Assembly (NCBI RefSeq): GCF_000002515.2
Contig: NC_006040.1
Location: 682,001 to 746,000 of the forward strand
Length of the DNA stretch: 64,000 nucleotides
Reading direction: 5' to 3'
From: Kluyveromyces lactis
Lineage: Eukaryota > Ascomycota > Saccharomycetes > Saccharomycetales > Saccharomycetaceae
The number at the start of each line of letters is the position of its first letter. The stretch's first letter is position 1. Of this stretch, positions 38,299-48,188 are shown piece after piece. The position numbers were made by a program, and so were the translations under genes. The notes under the pieces are model-generated. The model was not told the origin of the DNA, ran no database searches, and saw only the letters and a list, made by a program, of their open reading frames with translations.

Positions 38299-40138
38299 TA
38301 CCTTAGTTCTTCCTGATAGAAAACTGCACCCTAGCCCTTTTCTGTCCGCAAGCTTTTCGAACTCTTCTGAAATAACCTGCTGTTTAGTAAAACCTTTTCT
38401 AGTATAATATTTTATTTCTCTTTATTATTTTTTTTTTCTTTGATCTGGCCTTAGAGAGGGAGGTTTTGACAGCGAAAATTCGATAAAAAAAATGGATCCA
38501 AAGAAAAAAAAAAAAGAACTGAATCTATAAACTCTGGATATCAAAGTATCCGGGTAGCAAATAACCAGACACGCTCCTTTGACACGTTTTTGTGTCTGGT
38601 TTTTGGTGTGCCACAAAAAAAGCGATATGAAAGCCGGGTAACAGCAATAATGCAATACGTCATGGTATTTTGTGTCACGTGAAAGGATACCCGGATGTTA
38701 GTCATTTTCTTAAAAACACAACATCAGTGTTCCTCAATCCACCTCGCCGTCCCATCCGCCTCTCCTCCCTCAAGCGAATAAAAAAGAAAAGAAATAGGGC
38801 GGGATCTTGTTGTCCCTTTAATCCGACCACGCTGCAATGTCTCTATGACTCTATGTTTTGGGACACAAAAATAGAGACACAAAGACATCCATAATGTCCG
38901 TCTTTTCTCCGATTGGCTCGACTGGAATCCTTATCAGATTGCAATCTCAAAAAGGGCAACTGAACAGATACCAACCTCGATAACGTTCATAACATATCCA
39001 TGATTAGGCTTGTTCGATAGCCGCTGACATGCTCTATGCAGCTGATGCAGCTATGAGGTGTATTTGTTTACGTTTCCTTTGTTTACCTGTTGATAATCTC
39101 TGTTTTGTATATATAAGTGCCTATCTCTTTGTTTACGTTCTCCAGATCTCTACAACTTTGACCTTTTTCCAAAGGCTCCATCAAACTGATTATTCGATTA
39201 ATCACTCTTTTCCTCTCAACTCTTTTCCCTTTGCCCCTGTGGTTGAGCTTTCCATGTGCTAATAAATCCGCAACATGTACTCGAGATTGAAAAAGAAAGG
39301 AGGGGAATTTTTATGTACATTGGGAGTAAAAATAGTATCAGTCACTGACACAACCATTAGCCTCCGATTGTTAACCCCCCGCAAACACGTTTGACAAGGA
39401 CTAGTTGTGGGTGGATTGAGTAATTAAAACGTTGCCGTATTGCTTGTAACTCTGTGACGCCTATATCTCCATAGTATCAGCGTTTTTGTAGCCTTCTTGA
39501 AAGAAAGGAAGAGGTAAGCCGAGGAGCTGAAACTCCAACAAAATGGAGATATGCAACTCTAAGATCTATGTGTTTAGATCTTTATTTACAGTTTCGAAAG
39601 TTGGTCATTATCTTTGTTTGTTTCTGACTTTGTAACGATTTGGAACGGCACTGAAAGCTATGACTGCTCCGAATGTGTTTACATTTGATTCAGGTTTTGG
39701 GCTTTCAAATTTCTTTCTTTTCTTCACTTTTTCTCTGTTGTCATGGTTTGTTTATTAGGCCTCCTGTCTATAAGATAGATTAAAGGTCAAAAATTGAAAA
39801 AAGTACAGACAGCCTGACTCCACTATAACGCCGCGCGGATCCATTTGTTTATAGACGCCTGACCCTCTTATATTCGGAAGCAAATAATGGTAGGCTTTGA
39901 ATAGGAAGAACGTTCGAGTATTTTCAATTTCAGTTTTTCCTATTTCTATTTTCAAATGTTATATAAAGCGTCAATCATTTCTACTTCTTATGATTCAGAT
40001 TCATATCTTATCCCTTATTTTGCTAGTACAACTCATTTTATCATATAGAATATAAACACCAAACTACATATACAGAGTGGGAAACTTATTTCAATAAGAT
40101 CAGTAAGTCCCCACAGAAAATATACAAAGATTATCACA
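38299..40138. promoter_or_regulatory. Long divergent promoter, UBP10/GDH2
   Basis: 1840 bp without a convincing gene. It contains a TCACGTGA palindrome at 38675-38682 and three TTGTTTAC forkhead-type sites (described separately). GATA-type cores include CCTTATCAG near 38929, GATAA near 39091, TTATC near 39606, CTTATC near 40007 and TTATC near 40132. Nitrogen control of GDH2 by GATA factors is known in S. cerevisiae, so these are plausible inputs. Open frames at 38670-38894 and 39029-39262 look non-coding. Confidence 0.55.
39064..39136 (-). promoter_or_regulatory. Three forkhead-type sites (GTAAACAA)
   Basis: TTGTTTAC occurs at 39064-39071, 39079-39086 and 39129-39136, which is GTAAACAA on the minus strand, the Fkh1/Fkh2 consensus. 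A fourth core TGTTTAC is at 39676-39682. The cluster is about 1 kb upstream of GDH2 and 0.8 kb upstream of UBP10. Which gene it serves is unknown. Confidence 0.5.
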
Positions 40139-43100
40139 ATGTTAAAAACTCCACTCCCAGATATTTCTACACTTTCTATTTCGTCTATTGCAGACTACTA
40201 TAATTTCGAATTCCCGGGCAAAAGTGCTCAAAAGGAACAAGTTGTTGATCTCTTAGATCAACAAGGTTTTATCCCAGATACCCTCTTGGAAAATGAAGTA
40301 GACTGGTTCTACGAAGGTTTGGGTATCGATGATTATTTCTTCTCGAAAGAAGTACCAGAAACCATAGCTAACGTTATTTCCACCCTTTATGCTTCCAAGG
40401 TGGAATCGTTTGCTCAAAACCATCAAAAATTGCAGGTGGAAAAGGCAATCATTAACGATTCCCATGCAATGTTTTTGGATACAAACCACCACCTAGATAC
40501 TGAAATCGATTCCAAATTTCTAGATAGTGAGGAGCATCACTACCGTTTAATTTCGTTCTTGGCAGAAAACTCTTTGAAGCTATCGTTTGTGTATCAGAAT
40601 GAATACCCAACTGGGAACGCTTCTTCCATAGAATTGACCGATGAACAATTAACTTCGGGTGATATTGATAGCATCAGTGATGTTACCATGATTACAATGA
40701 CTTCTCAAGAAAATAAGAAATTATACGGTCAATTGATCCATCATGTATCCCAACGTGAGGGTCCAGTGATCAAGACGTTTAATTCTGTCGCCAATGCCAA
40801 TGAGGTCAGAATGTGCATCGCATTCAAAAGATCCTCCACCAAAGGTTACTACTCTGCTCTTTCGAGCTTATTGAATTATTACCAACTAAAACACTCTAAG
40901 CTTTATGTGGATACTTTTGCCAACGACGTTTCTATTATTTCCATTTACTTAGATAAGTCCCAACAAGATCATGACATCTTGAAAGAATTGGGATTGTCGT
41001 TGTTACAAGTGGAAAGAGAAGCCTCTTTATTATATGCAATTCCTCAAAACTCGTTCAAAGACTTGTATCAATCCAGACAATTCTCTCCACAAGAATCCAT
41101 CTATGCGCATATCGGTTCCATCTTCATCAACCATTTCATTAACCGTCTTGGTTCCAGTTACGATTCTTTAATCAGGCAATTAAACGTAAAACCAGATGAT
41201 ACTTTGTTGAACGAACTCTTAGCTAATTTGAAGCGTAAGTTGAGAACTGAAACTTACACTCAACAAATGATCATACACGTCCTTCACAAGTACAAGGAAA
41301 TTGTATCAAAGTTATACAAATCGTTTGCTCAAGTCCATTATCCTACAAAGACTTCTGCTACTGGGTCTGGTAACCAAAAATTGCAAATGACTTTGTCATA
41401 TCAACGTCTATCTCAATTAGAACCATTCCAAAGTGAGGAAGAATTCAACTTGTATTTGAACAAGGTCTTCCCCAACGATTCTCCAGACCTATTGATCTTG
41501 AGAACCTTAAACTTGTTCAACAAGTCTATCTTGAAGACTAATTTCTTCATCACCAGAAAAGTGGCCATTTCTTTCAAGTTGGACCCTGCTTTAATTTTAC
41601 CAAAGAGTGAATACCCAGAAACTCCATACGGTATCTTCTTTGTCGTCGGCAACACGTTCAAGGCTTTCCATATCAGATTCAGAGACATCTCCCGTGGTGG
41701 TATTAGAATCGTAGTTTCAAGATCCCAAGATGTTTATGACAAAAACTCCAAGAGTGTTATCGATGAGAATTACGGTTTGGCTTCAACACAACAGAAGAAG
41801 AACAAGGATATTCCAGAAGGTGGGTCCAAGGGTGTTATTCTGTTGAATCCAGGTTTGACTTCTTCAAAGGATACTTTCAACGCCTTCTCTCAATATGTGG
41901 ATTCTGTCATCGACATCTTAATCAAGGATCCATTAAAGGAAAACTATGTGGATTTATATGGCAAAGAAGAAATTTTATTCTTTGGTCCTGACGAAGGTAC
42001 TGCAGGTTTCACCAATTGGGCTACTTTGCACGCTAAGAGACGTGGTTGCCCATGGTGGAAGTCCTTCTTGACTGGTAAGACCAGTTCCTTAGGTGGTATT
42101 CCACACGATGAATATGGTATGACCTCTTTAAGTGTCAGATCTTATGTCAATGCTCTAGCAGATCACGCAGGCTTCCAAAATGAAAAGACTTACAAGTTCC
42201 AAACCGGTGGTCCAGATGGTGATTTGGGTTCCAATGAAATTTTACTATCCACTGAGAATGAAGCATACGTGGGGTTGGTTGACGGTTCTGGTGTCTTGTG
42301 TGATCCAGAAGGATTAGACAAACATGAGTTGATTAACTTGGCCAAGCAAAGAGTCATGGTTTCAAGTTACGACAAATCTAAACTTTCCAAGAAAGGTTTC
42401 TTTGTCTCTGTCGATGATATCGACGTCATGCTACCTAATGGTGTCCTTGTCGCAAATGGTACTACTTTCCGTAACACTTTCCATTATGAAGTTTTCAAGT
42501 TTGTTAACCATATTGACCTATTTGTGCCATGTGGTGGTAGACCAAATTCCATTGATTTGAACAACTTGCACTATTTCATCAACAAAGAAAACAATAAGAG
42601 TAAGATTCCATACATTGTTGAAGGTGCGAACTTATTCATTTCTCAACCAGCCAAGTTGGAATTGGAAAGACATGGTGCTATTTTGATTAAGGATGCCTCT
42701 GCTAATAAGGGTGGTGTTACGTCGTCATCTATGGAAGTTTTGGCTGCTTTATCGTTGAACGACGAAGATTTCGTCGGCAAATTTGTCAGTACTGATGGTA
42801 AGACTAATACTGAACTGTATAAATCTTATGTGAAACAAATTCAAGAAAAGATTCAGTTCAATGCTAGACAAGAATTTGGTCAATTATGGAAATTAAACAA
42901 AGCTACTGGTTTACCAATGTCTCATTTATCCAATGTGATCTCGGAAACCATCAACAAATTGAATGATGATTTAATTGAATCAGATGAATTATGGTCTAAC
43001 GATTTGAAGTTGAGAAACTATTTGCTATTAAACAAGATCATTCCTAAGTTGTTAACCGACGTTGCTGGGCCAGAGCAAATTTTGAAACAAATTCCAGACT

Positions 43101-43237
43101 CCTATTTAAAGGCTTTGTTATCCAGTTATTTGTCCAGTCACTTCGTCTATGAGTTTGGTACTGATGTCAATATGGGTAAATTCTTGGAATACATTGGTAA
43201 CCTTAAGAGAGAAGCAAGCGATTTGGAAATCGTTTGA
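40139..43237 (+). CDS. GDH2: NAD-dependent glutamate dehydrogenase
   Basis: A 1032-residue enzyme of the large (about 115-kDa) NAD-GDH class that oxidises glutamate to 2-oxoglutarate and ammonium. The N-terminal ~450 residues are a regulatory/oligomerisation region. The catalytic part has HIRFRDISRGGIRIVVSR, the catalytic-lysine motif PEGGSKG (Lys564), FFGPDEGTAGFTNWA, TGGPDGDLGSNEI and the NAD-domain IKDASANKGGVTSSSMEV. Codon bias is strong, indicating high expression. S. cerevisiae Gdh2 (YDL215C) is 1092 residues; the difference is at the N-terminus, which starts directly with MLKTPLPDIS. The very long promoter fits its known carbon and nitrogen control. Confidence 0.97.
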   Translation: MLKTPLPDISTLSISSIADYYNFEFPGKSAQKEQVVDLLDQQGFIPDTLLENEVDWFYEGLGIDDYFFSKEVPETIANVISTLYASKVESFAQNHQKLQVEKAIINDSHAMFLDTNHHLDTEIDSKFLDSEEHHYRLISFLAENSLKLSFVYQNEYPTGNASSIELTDEQLTSGDIDSISDVTMITMTSQENKKLYGQLIHHVSQREGPVIKTFNSVANANEVRMCIAFKRSSTKGYYSALSSLLNYYQLKHSKLYVDTFANDVSIISIYLDKSQQDHDILKELGLSLLQVEREASLLYAIPQNSFKDLYQSRQFSPQESIYAHIGSIFINHFINRLGSSYDSLIRQLNVKPDDTLLNELLANLKRKLRTETYTQQMIIHVLHKYKEIVSKLYKSFAQVHYPTKTSATGSGNQKLQMTLSYQRLSQLEPFQSEEEFNLYLNKVFPNDSPDLLILRTLNLFNKSILKTNFFITRKVAISFKLDPALILPKSEYPETPYGIFFVVGNTFKAFHIRFRDISRGGIRIVVSRSQDVYDKNSKSVIDENYGLASTQQKKNKDIPEGGSKGVILLNPGLTSSKDTFNAFSQYVDSVIDILIKDPLKENYVDLYGKEEILFFGPDEGTAGFTNWATLHAKRRGCPWWKSFLTGKTSSLGGIPHDEYGMTSLSVRSYVNALADHAGFQNEKTYKFQTGGPDGDLGSNEILLSTENEAYVGLVDGSGVLCDPEGLDKHELINLAKQRVMVSSYDKSKLSKKGFFVSVDDIDVMLPNGVLVANGTTFRNTFHYEVFKFVNHIDLFVPCGGRPNSIDLNNLHYFINKENNKSKIPYIVEGANLFISQPAKLELERHGAILIKDASANKGGVTSSSMEVLAALSLNDEDFVGKFVSTDGKTNTELYKSYVKQIQEKIQFNARQEFGQLWKLNKATGLPMSHLSNVISETINKLNDDLIESDELWSNDLKLRNYLLLNKIIPKLLTDVAGPEQILKQIPDSYLKALLSSYLSSHFVYEFGTDVNMGKFLEYIGNLKREASDLEIV

Positions 43238-43604
43238 TCAGAAACTTGCATTGAAACTCTTTTGTATTTGAAAAAGGGGGAAGTAAAATTCCAAATGTAT
43301 ATATATTGTGTACGGATGTGATGTAAACACAGCAAGATGCAATACTTATTTAGTAAGGTAGTGTACTTAATCACTTACTATTTTAATGAATTCCTATCTG
43401 TAATGACAAATCTTATCAATTATGCGCTCTTTCTAGTACGAACATTTTGTGAAATTTAAGATTCTATTTTACTTCGAATTGTAAAGGCAAGTAGAAAGTA
43501 AACTTCTCGTGGAAGAATTAACAACAGTGGTTTACTAAGTATCATTTTTCATCAAGAGTGTCTGGCCGCTTGCCTGCTACACCTTAGAAGACTGGGAATG
43601 AGGA
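43238..43604. promoter_or_regulatory. GDH2 3' region and RRI1 promoter
   Basis: A 367-bp gap, AT-rich, with TATATATATTG near 43297. No gene is seen. Confidence 0.4.
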
Positions 43605-44726
43605 ATGAGCTCCATAAAATTTCATGAGAAATCCTTGAAAGAAGTCACTCGATGGATTCAAGCTAACGAAGACATCAATACAGAAACTTCACTTTCCAGT
43701 TCTAGTGATTCAAGCACGACGATTCCTGTAATAGACCACCTACCAGCAAGAATCCCGTATGCTACCGATTTGAAACGAAATCCGTGTCACTTTCAGAAAT
43801 GCCTTATATCAAGACTTGCTACTACAAAGATGTTATCTCATGCGGTTGATGGTGGAGATATTGAAGTTATGGGGATGCTAGTAGGATACACTAGCAATGA
43901 TATGATAGTTGTCAAGGATTGCTATTCTTTACCTGTTCAAGGAACTGAAACAAGGGTTAATGCGCATATGGAATCATATGAATATATGGTCCAGTATTTA
44001 GACGCATTTGTCACAAAAGAAGATAAGATAGTGGGCTGGTACCACTCTCATCCAGGATATGGTTGTTGGTTGAGCAATATCGACATCCAAACACAGTCTT
44101 TAAATCAAAATTACCAAGACCCGTACCTTGCCATAGTGGTCGATCCCAAGAAGTCTTTATCCGGAAACACTTTGGACATTGGAGCATTTAGGACACTGCC
44201 GTCTAAAGATAACAACGAGCATGTTGATTATTATCCACTTAACATTCAATTATATCAAAACTCACTTGATGTTAACATTTCAAAATTAAAATTGAAATTC
44301 AAGGTAGATCCAGCAATTCAGAACAATCCTAACGAACCGGAACTAATGAAAGAGCTACATGAATGTGTAGAGAATTGGTTTCATGCCAAAAAAGTGATGA
44401 AGTCAACTGTAGGATTCAATGCTATCGGATCCACCGTGGTTAATGAAACTGAGATAGGAAATGAAGATTTTACACACGAGAGGTCCAATTCAATCTCCTC
44501 GACCTCTTCCTTAACCACAAGGCATACTACTGATGTAGAAATGGATGATCAAGAGAGTGCTCAAAGTAGTCTTGATATACCGGCCAATGTGATACCTGGC
44601 ATGCAGTTTCAGGAGGCAGAGATAAAGCATGAATACGAACTGAAGAAGAAGAAACTACTCTTATTGAAGGTTAAGCAATATCAAAAGTTAAGGACCTACA
44701 GACAACTATTTAATGCATCCGAATAA
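43605..44726 (+). CDS. RRI1: COP9 signalosome CSN5-type deneddylase Rri1
   Basis: A 373-residue JAMM/MPN+ metalloprotease that removes Rub1/NEDD8 from cullins. The metal-binding residues are His147, His149 and Asp160 in WYHSHPGYGCWLSNID, with the upstream catalytic Glu87 in IEVMGMLVGY. All are intact, so activity is expected. The C-terminal ~100 residues carry a Ser-rich loop and a basic helix (HEYELKKKKLLLLKVKQYQ). The gene's 3' end overlaps the convergent SWT21 coding region by 17 bp. It corresponds to YDL216C (S. cerevisiae, 440 residues). Confidence 0.95.
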   Translation: MSSIKFHEKSLKEVTRWIQANEDINTETSLSSSSDSSTTIPVIDHLPARIPYATDLKRNPCHFQKCLISRLATTKMLSHAVDGGDIEVMGMLVGYTSNDMIVVKDCYSLPVQGTETRVNAHMESYEYMVQYLDAFVTKEDKIVGWYHSHPGYGCWLSNIDIQTQSLNQNYQDPYLAIVVDPKKSLSGNTLDIGAFRTLPSKDNNEHVDYYPLNIQLYQNSLDVNISKLKLKFKVDPAIQNNPNEPELMKELHECVENWFHAKKVMKSTVGFNAIGSTVVNETEIGNEDFTHERSNSISSTSSLTTRHTTDVEMDDQESAQSSLDIPANVIPGMQFQEAEIKHEYELKKKKLLLLKVKQYQKLRTYRQLFNASE

Positions 44727-45951
44727 GCTTCACAGATGTTTTTAATGTCATACCCTCATCATCTGCAAATTTATCAGTCGAGGTTGAAATAGCGAGGGTG
44801 TTTGGATCAACAGGATTCGTTGCAATGCAATTCACCCTTACATTCTCATCTGAAATAAGAATGTTATTCGTTGGCTTTATTCCAGTACCAGCGGTTTGAA
44901 GTGGGTCCAACCCACCAAATTCAATGCAATCTTTGTCCCAGCATGCAACCTGACCATCGTACGATCCAATTAACAAACCTTTGGCACTGTTCAAGGATGC
45001 CTTGAATTTCTGCTTACCAATTTTGAATGGAAGTTCCAGTATATTAATTCTAGATTTTAACATTCGTGTATCAATAACATCGATTTCTCTTGCATTACGT
45101 TTAATACAGTACAAATAATGTCCGTTATCCGACTTAATGACTTGGTAGATTCCATTTGACCACGAGTCCAATGAATCACGCTCACTTATTAGTTCAGATT
45201 TAGTACTTCTAGTATCAATTCGTAGCACTTCTGTTTTATAAGTACCAGCAAACCTGACATTGTCATGTACCTCGTTATATTCATCAAAGCATGATACGAT
45301 AGCCTTCTGTGATGACTTCCCGCATGATTGTTTTGTCCACTGATGTTGCCATATCGGTTTATGTCGGTTGTAATCATACATAGTTATCCTGTTTCTAACA
45401 GATCCAGTCATGAAATGCATAGTGTCTTGAAGTATTGTCATTGAATAAGCCGTTTCAAAGGCTTCATTTTCTTCGTTAACAGTAGAGTAATGGTATAAAC
45501 TTGTTTCATTGATGCTGTCCGATCGTAATGAGTACAATTTTATGGGCAGATCTCTTGAAGAACAAAGTATAGTTTGATATGCTGAATCCTCTTCATACAG
45601 TGAGTATCTAGGGTGGACGACAGAGGAAATAATGGAACCATTCACAAACCATCGTGTGAAAGGAACCCAATGATCTACAAGTGGATCTTCTGGTATAAGA
45701 TACTGTCGTATTCCAAAATCATCAAAAACGCCGCAAATAGAAGTACCATCATGAGACCAAGTCAGCTGAGAACAAATCACAGGACAATACCGCTCAACGC
45801 TATGGAAATACGAACGATGCAGCTTTGGAAATTCGTAATTCTTTGCATATGCTGAAAATTTTCGAGATAATTCTTCTTCGAGAGACCATAATGAATTACA
45901 ATTTGTCCCATAGTAGCAGTCTAATGTGCTGGCTATCGTTTGCATTATCAA
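44710..45951 (-). CDS. SWT21: WD40 spliceosome-associated protein Swt21
   Basis: A 413-residue WD-repeat protein with a TCAB1/WDR79-like opening (about 40-75: FPKLHRSYFHSVERYCPV, SQLTWSHDGTSICGVFDD). Further blades continue to the C-terminus (e.g. GSYDGQVACWDKD). In S. cerevisiae Swt21 (YNL187W, 357 residues) copurifies with U1 snRNP and the Prp19 complex. The gene lies convergent to RRI1 with coding ends overlapping by 17 bp, and divergent from TIM22 with 267 bp between starts. A second in-frame Met at codon 3 is an alternative start. Confidence 0.88.
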   Translation of the reverse strand: MIMQTIASTLDCYYGTNCNSLWSLEEELSRKFSAYAKNYEFPKLHRSYFHSVERYCPVICSQLTWSHDGTSICGVFDDFGIRQYLIPEDPLVDHWVPFTRWFVNGSIISSVVHPRYSLYEEDSAYQTILCSSRDLPIKLYSLRSDSINETSLYHYSTVNEENEAFETAYSMTILQDTMHFMTGSVRNRITMYDYNRHKPIWQHQWTKQSCGKSSQKAIVSCFDEYNEVHDNVRFAGTYKTEVLRIDTRSTKSELISERDSLDSWSNGIYQVIKSDNGHYLYCIKRNAREIDVIDTRMLKSRINILELPFKIGKQKFKASLNSAKGLLIGSYDGQVACWDKDCIEFGGLDPLQTAGTGIKPTNNILISDENVRVNCIATNPVDPNTLAISTSTDKFADDEGMTLKTSVKLIRMH

Positions 45952-46218
45952 AAGGTCTCATATTCCGCATACAGTTGCTTAAAATGCTGCCTTCTGTGCA
46001 TGCGATGAGGCATTCTGTCAATATTGACATATTGACAGAGTTGAAGCTTATTCTTATCGAAAGAAAAAAAGCTTTGGAATAGCTAATATCAAAAGCTCAT
46101 CGAAAATAATATTGAAATAAATATATACATCGTTGAACAGAGTAGTAAAAGGACACCGTGAAGTATTGGATAGTTGTGGAAGATTAGCTACTGTTGAAGT
46201 AAGAAACGTTAAAATAAA

Positions 46219-46809
46219 ATGGTGTATCGTGGGTTTGGTTTAGACCAAGTTTCTCCACCAGAGAATAAACCATTTGATCAACTTTCGCCTGAAGAACAAG
46301 GTGAAAAAGGTGCCCAAATGATGGTGGAGTTTATGACTTCTTGTCCTGGAAAAGCTGCCATCAGTGGTGTTACTGGTTTTGCATTAGGTGGTGTTTTCGG
46401 TTTATTTATGGCATCGATGGCGTATGACACACCTCTACATACGCCAGCTCCAACCAATGCTCCAGGTTTACCAAATAAAGTGAAAGAGCTTGCAGATCTA
46501 CCGTTGAAACAGCAGATAAAGATCCAGTTTAGTGATATGGGAAAAAGATCCTACTCCAGTGCAAAGAATTTCGGTTACATCGGTATGATTTATTCAGGTG
46601 TCGAATGTGTGGTGGAATCGTTAAGGGCAAAGAACGATATATATAACGGTGTAGCTGCAGGTTGTTTGACAGGCGGTGGCTTGGCATACAAGAGTGGACC
46701 TCAGGCAGCATTAGTGGGTTGTGCGGGTTTTGCTGCCTTCTCTACGGCCATTGATTTATACATGAGAAACGAGAATAAGAAACCACCCAAGGATGACTTC
46801 GATGAATGA
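46219..46809 (+). CDS. TIM22: Mitochondrial inner-membrane translocase Tim22
   Basis: A 196-residue Tim17/22/23-family channel subunit that inserts carrier proteins into the inner membrane. It has Gly-rich hydrophobic helices near 50-75 ([21 protein letters not shown]), 115-135, 145-160 and 167-180. Conserved Cys are in SCPGKA and GVECVVE, which can form the disulfide known in Tim22. The C-terminus is charged ([12 protein letters not shown]). Length is close to the S. cerevisiae protein (YDL217C, 207 residues). Confidence 0.97.
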   Translation: MVYRGFGLDQVSPPENKPFDQLSPEEQGEKGAQMMVEFMTSCPGKAAISGVTGFALGGVFGLFMASMAYDTPLHTPAPTNAPGLPNKVKELADLPLKQQIKIQFSDMGKRSYSSAKNFGYIGMIYSGVECVVESLRAKNDIYNGVAAGCLTGGGLAYKSGPQAALVGCAGFAAFSTAIDLYMRNENKKPPKDDFDE

Positions 46810-46935
46810 TCAGTTTATATTTTTGAAACTCTAAGCATTAAGCGTCCGTTCTTTGTACATTAGATAGACTCCAGGTCATGATATCTATGAACTTTACATG
46901 TAAATACGTGCATTTATATATCAATTCAGTCTTTA

Positions 46936-47700
46936 TCATAGGTAATGATACACCCATACATTGCAAAGTACGAGAATAATGATACAACTTAACCATATCA
47001 CTGGTTCATAGGTCATTGATTTGCCAATTAAAGTTTCTTTGTCCTGCAAAATATCGATCAACCGATCTAGCTTGGCACTAGTGTCCTTCAATTGGGATTC
47101 CAATGTAGTTATTTCACTAGATTGAAACACTTTGCGGGAAATTTTTCTTTGACTTTCAAAAGACGGTGCTTCTAATACCCTCTTGGCCTTATTCACAGGC
47201 TCTGCTTTAGTCTGTCGTACCTTTGCGTTCGATATTATAGTATTCCATCTGGATTCGAGGTCACGACCAACTTCCATTTTTTGCTGAGGGTCAAGATAAG
47301 GTAAGGGCAATGGATCACCAAGCTTCTCTTTCAGTTGTCTTCGTTTTGGAAATGTATTTGACTTCTTTGGGGTATTATGCTGGGACAGTTGTACAATGCT
47401 TTGTTTAGATCGCAGCTTCGGCATAAACTGTGGGTTAACTTCATCATCAAACGTTTCGCTGGAGCTTACAGACCCCGGAGTAGTAACATTACTCGATGAT
47501 TTGTACTTCACAGTATCTTCCTCCTCAGAAATATTTAAAGGCCCGCATATATCTTGCAAAACACTTGTGCTATTGTTCGAAACAACTGATACCTCATCTT
47601 TAATCTTCGCGTCAAACATTTTGTTGATCCGTTTTATTCGTGAGTCACTAATCTTTCTCTGGGGAGACCGCAGATTGAGAAATTCAGGCATTGAACTCAT
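46936..47700 (-). CDS. KAR1: Spindle-pole-body half-bridge protein Kar1
   Basis: A 254-residue protein. It is Ser/Asn-rich and basic through most of its length, with a Cdc31-binding-type helical region about 145-180 and a short coiled coil at about 195-225 (SSEITTLESQLKDTSAKLDRLIDIL). A C-terminal hydrophobic anchor lies at about 233-254 (IWLSCIIILVLCNVWVYHYL). Tail-anchored topology with a preceding coiled coil is the Kar1 design. Kar1 tethers to the nuclear envelope and recruits Cdc31 for SPB duplication and karyogamy. S. cerevisiae Kar1 (YNL188W) is 433 residues, so much of the N-terminus is shorter. The name relies on position between SWT21 and SRP1 plus this layout. Confidence 0.8.
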   Translation of the reverse strand: MSSMPEFLNLRSPQRKISDSRIKRINKMFDAKIKDEVSVVSNNSTSVLQDICGPLNISEEEDTVKYKSSSNVTTPGSVSSSETFDDEVNPQFMPKLRSKQSIVQLSQHNTPKKSNTFPKRRQLKEKLGDPLPLPYLDPQQKMEVGRDLESRWNTIISNAKVRQTKAEPVNKAKRVLEAPSFESQRKISRKVFQSSEITTLESQLKDTSAKLDRLIDILQDKETLIGKSMTYEPVIWLSCIIILVLCNVWVYHYL

Positions 47701-48188
47701 ATTATCGCATCAGCGTAATATTCAACTCCGAGCTTTGAAGTAGCACATATGCATTGGATATTTCCTTTTCGTGTGATTATAGGCGATGTTTCACCGAGGA
47801 AATTTCGATTGTGTATTTTTAAAGGTTTACAAAAATCCAAACCTTTAAATGTTGATATTATGCATCGGAACATGTAGAGGTAACACCGAAAGTGATATGC
47901 ACCTAACTGGTCACCTAATTTCTATGACAGAGAGAAGGTCCATGATACTGTTTTTTGAGCACAGTTTTTACTTTTATCGTGGTTCAAAACTGCAAATAAG
48001 ACTTGGGCCCTTTAATGACATAGAATTCTGTTTCACAATGAAGGGAGAAGTGTAGATTAATAATACTATAGATAGATTACATTAATGCAAAAATTATATG
48101 ATATTTAACAGGCGCGTAGTATTCATTTATTGTCTAGAATAAAAAAAGCAAATGTAATTACATGACACACGCACAGCTAGAGTTGGTT
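47701..48188. promoter_or_regulatory. KAR1 promoter and SRP1 3' region
   Basis: A 488-bp gap. A 68-codon plus frame at 47849-48055 shows no protein character. Nothing else is seen. Confidence 0.4.
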
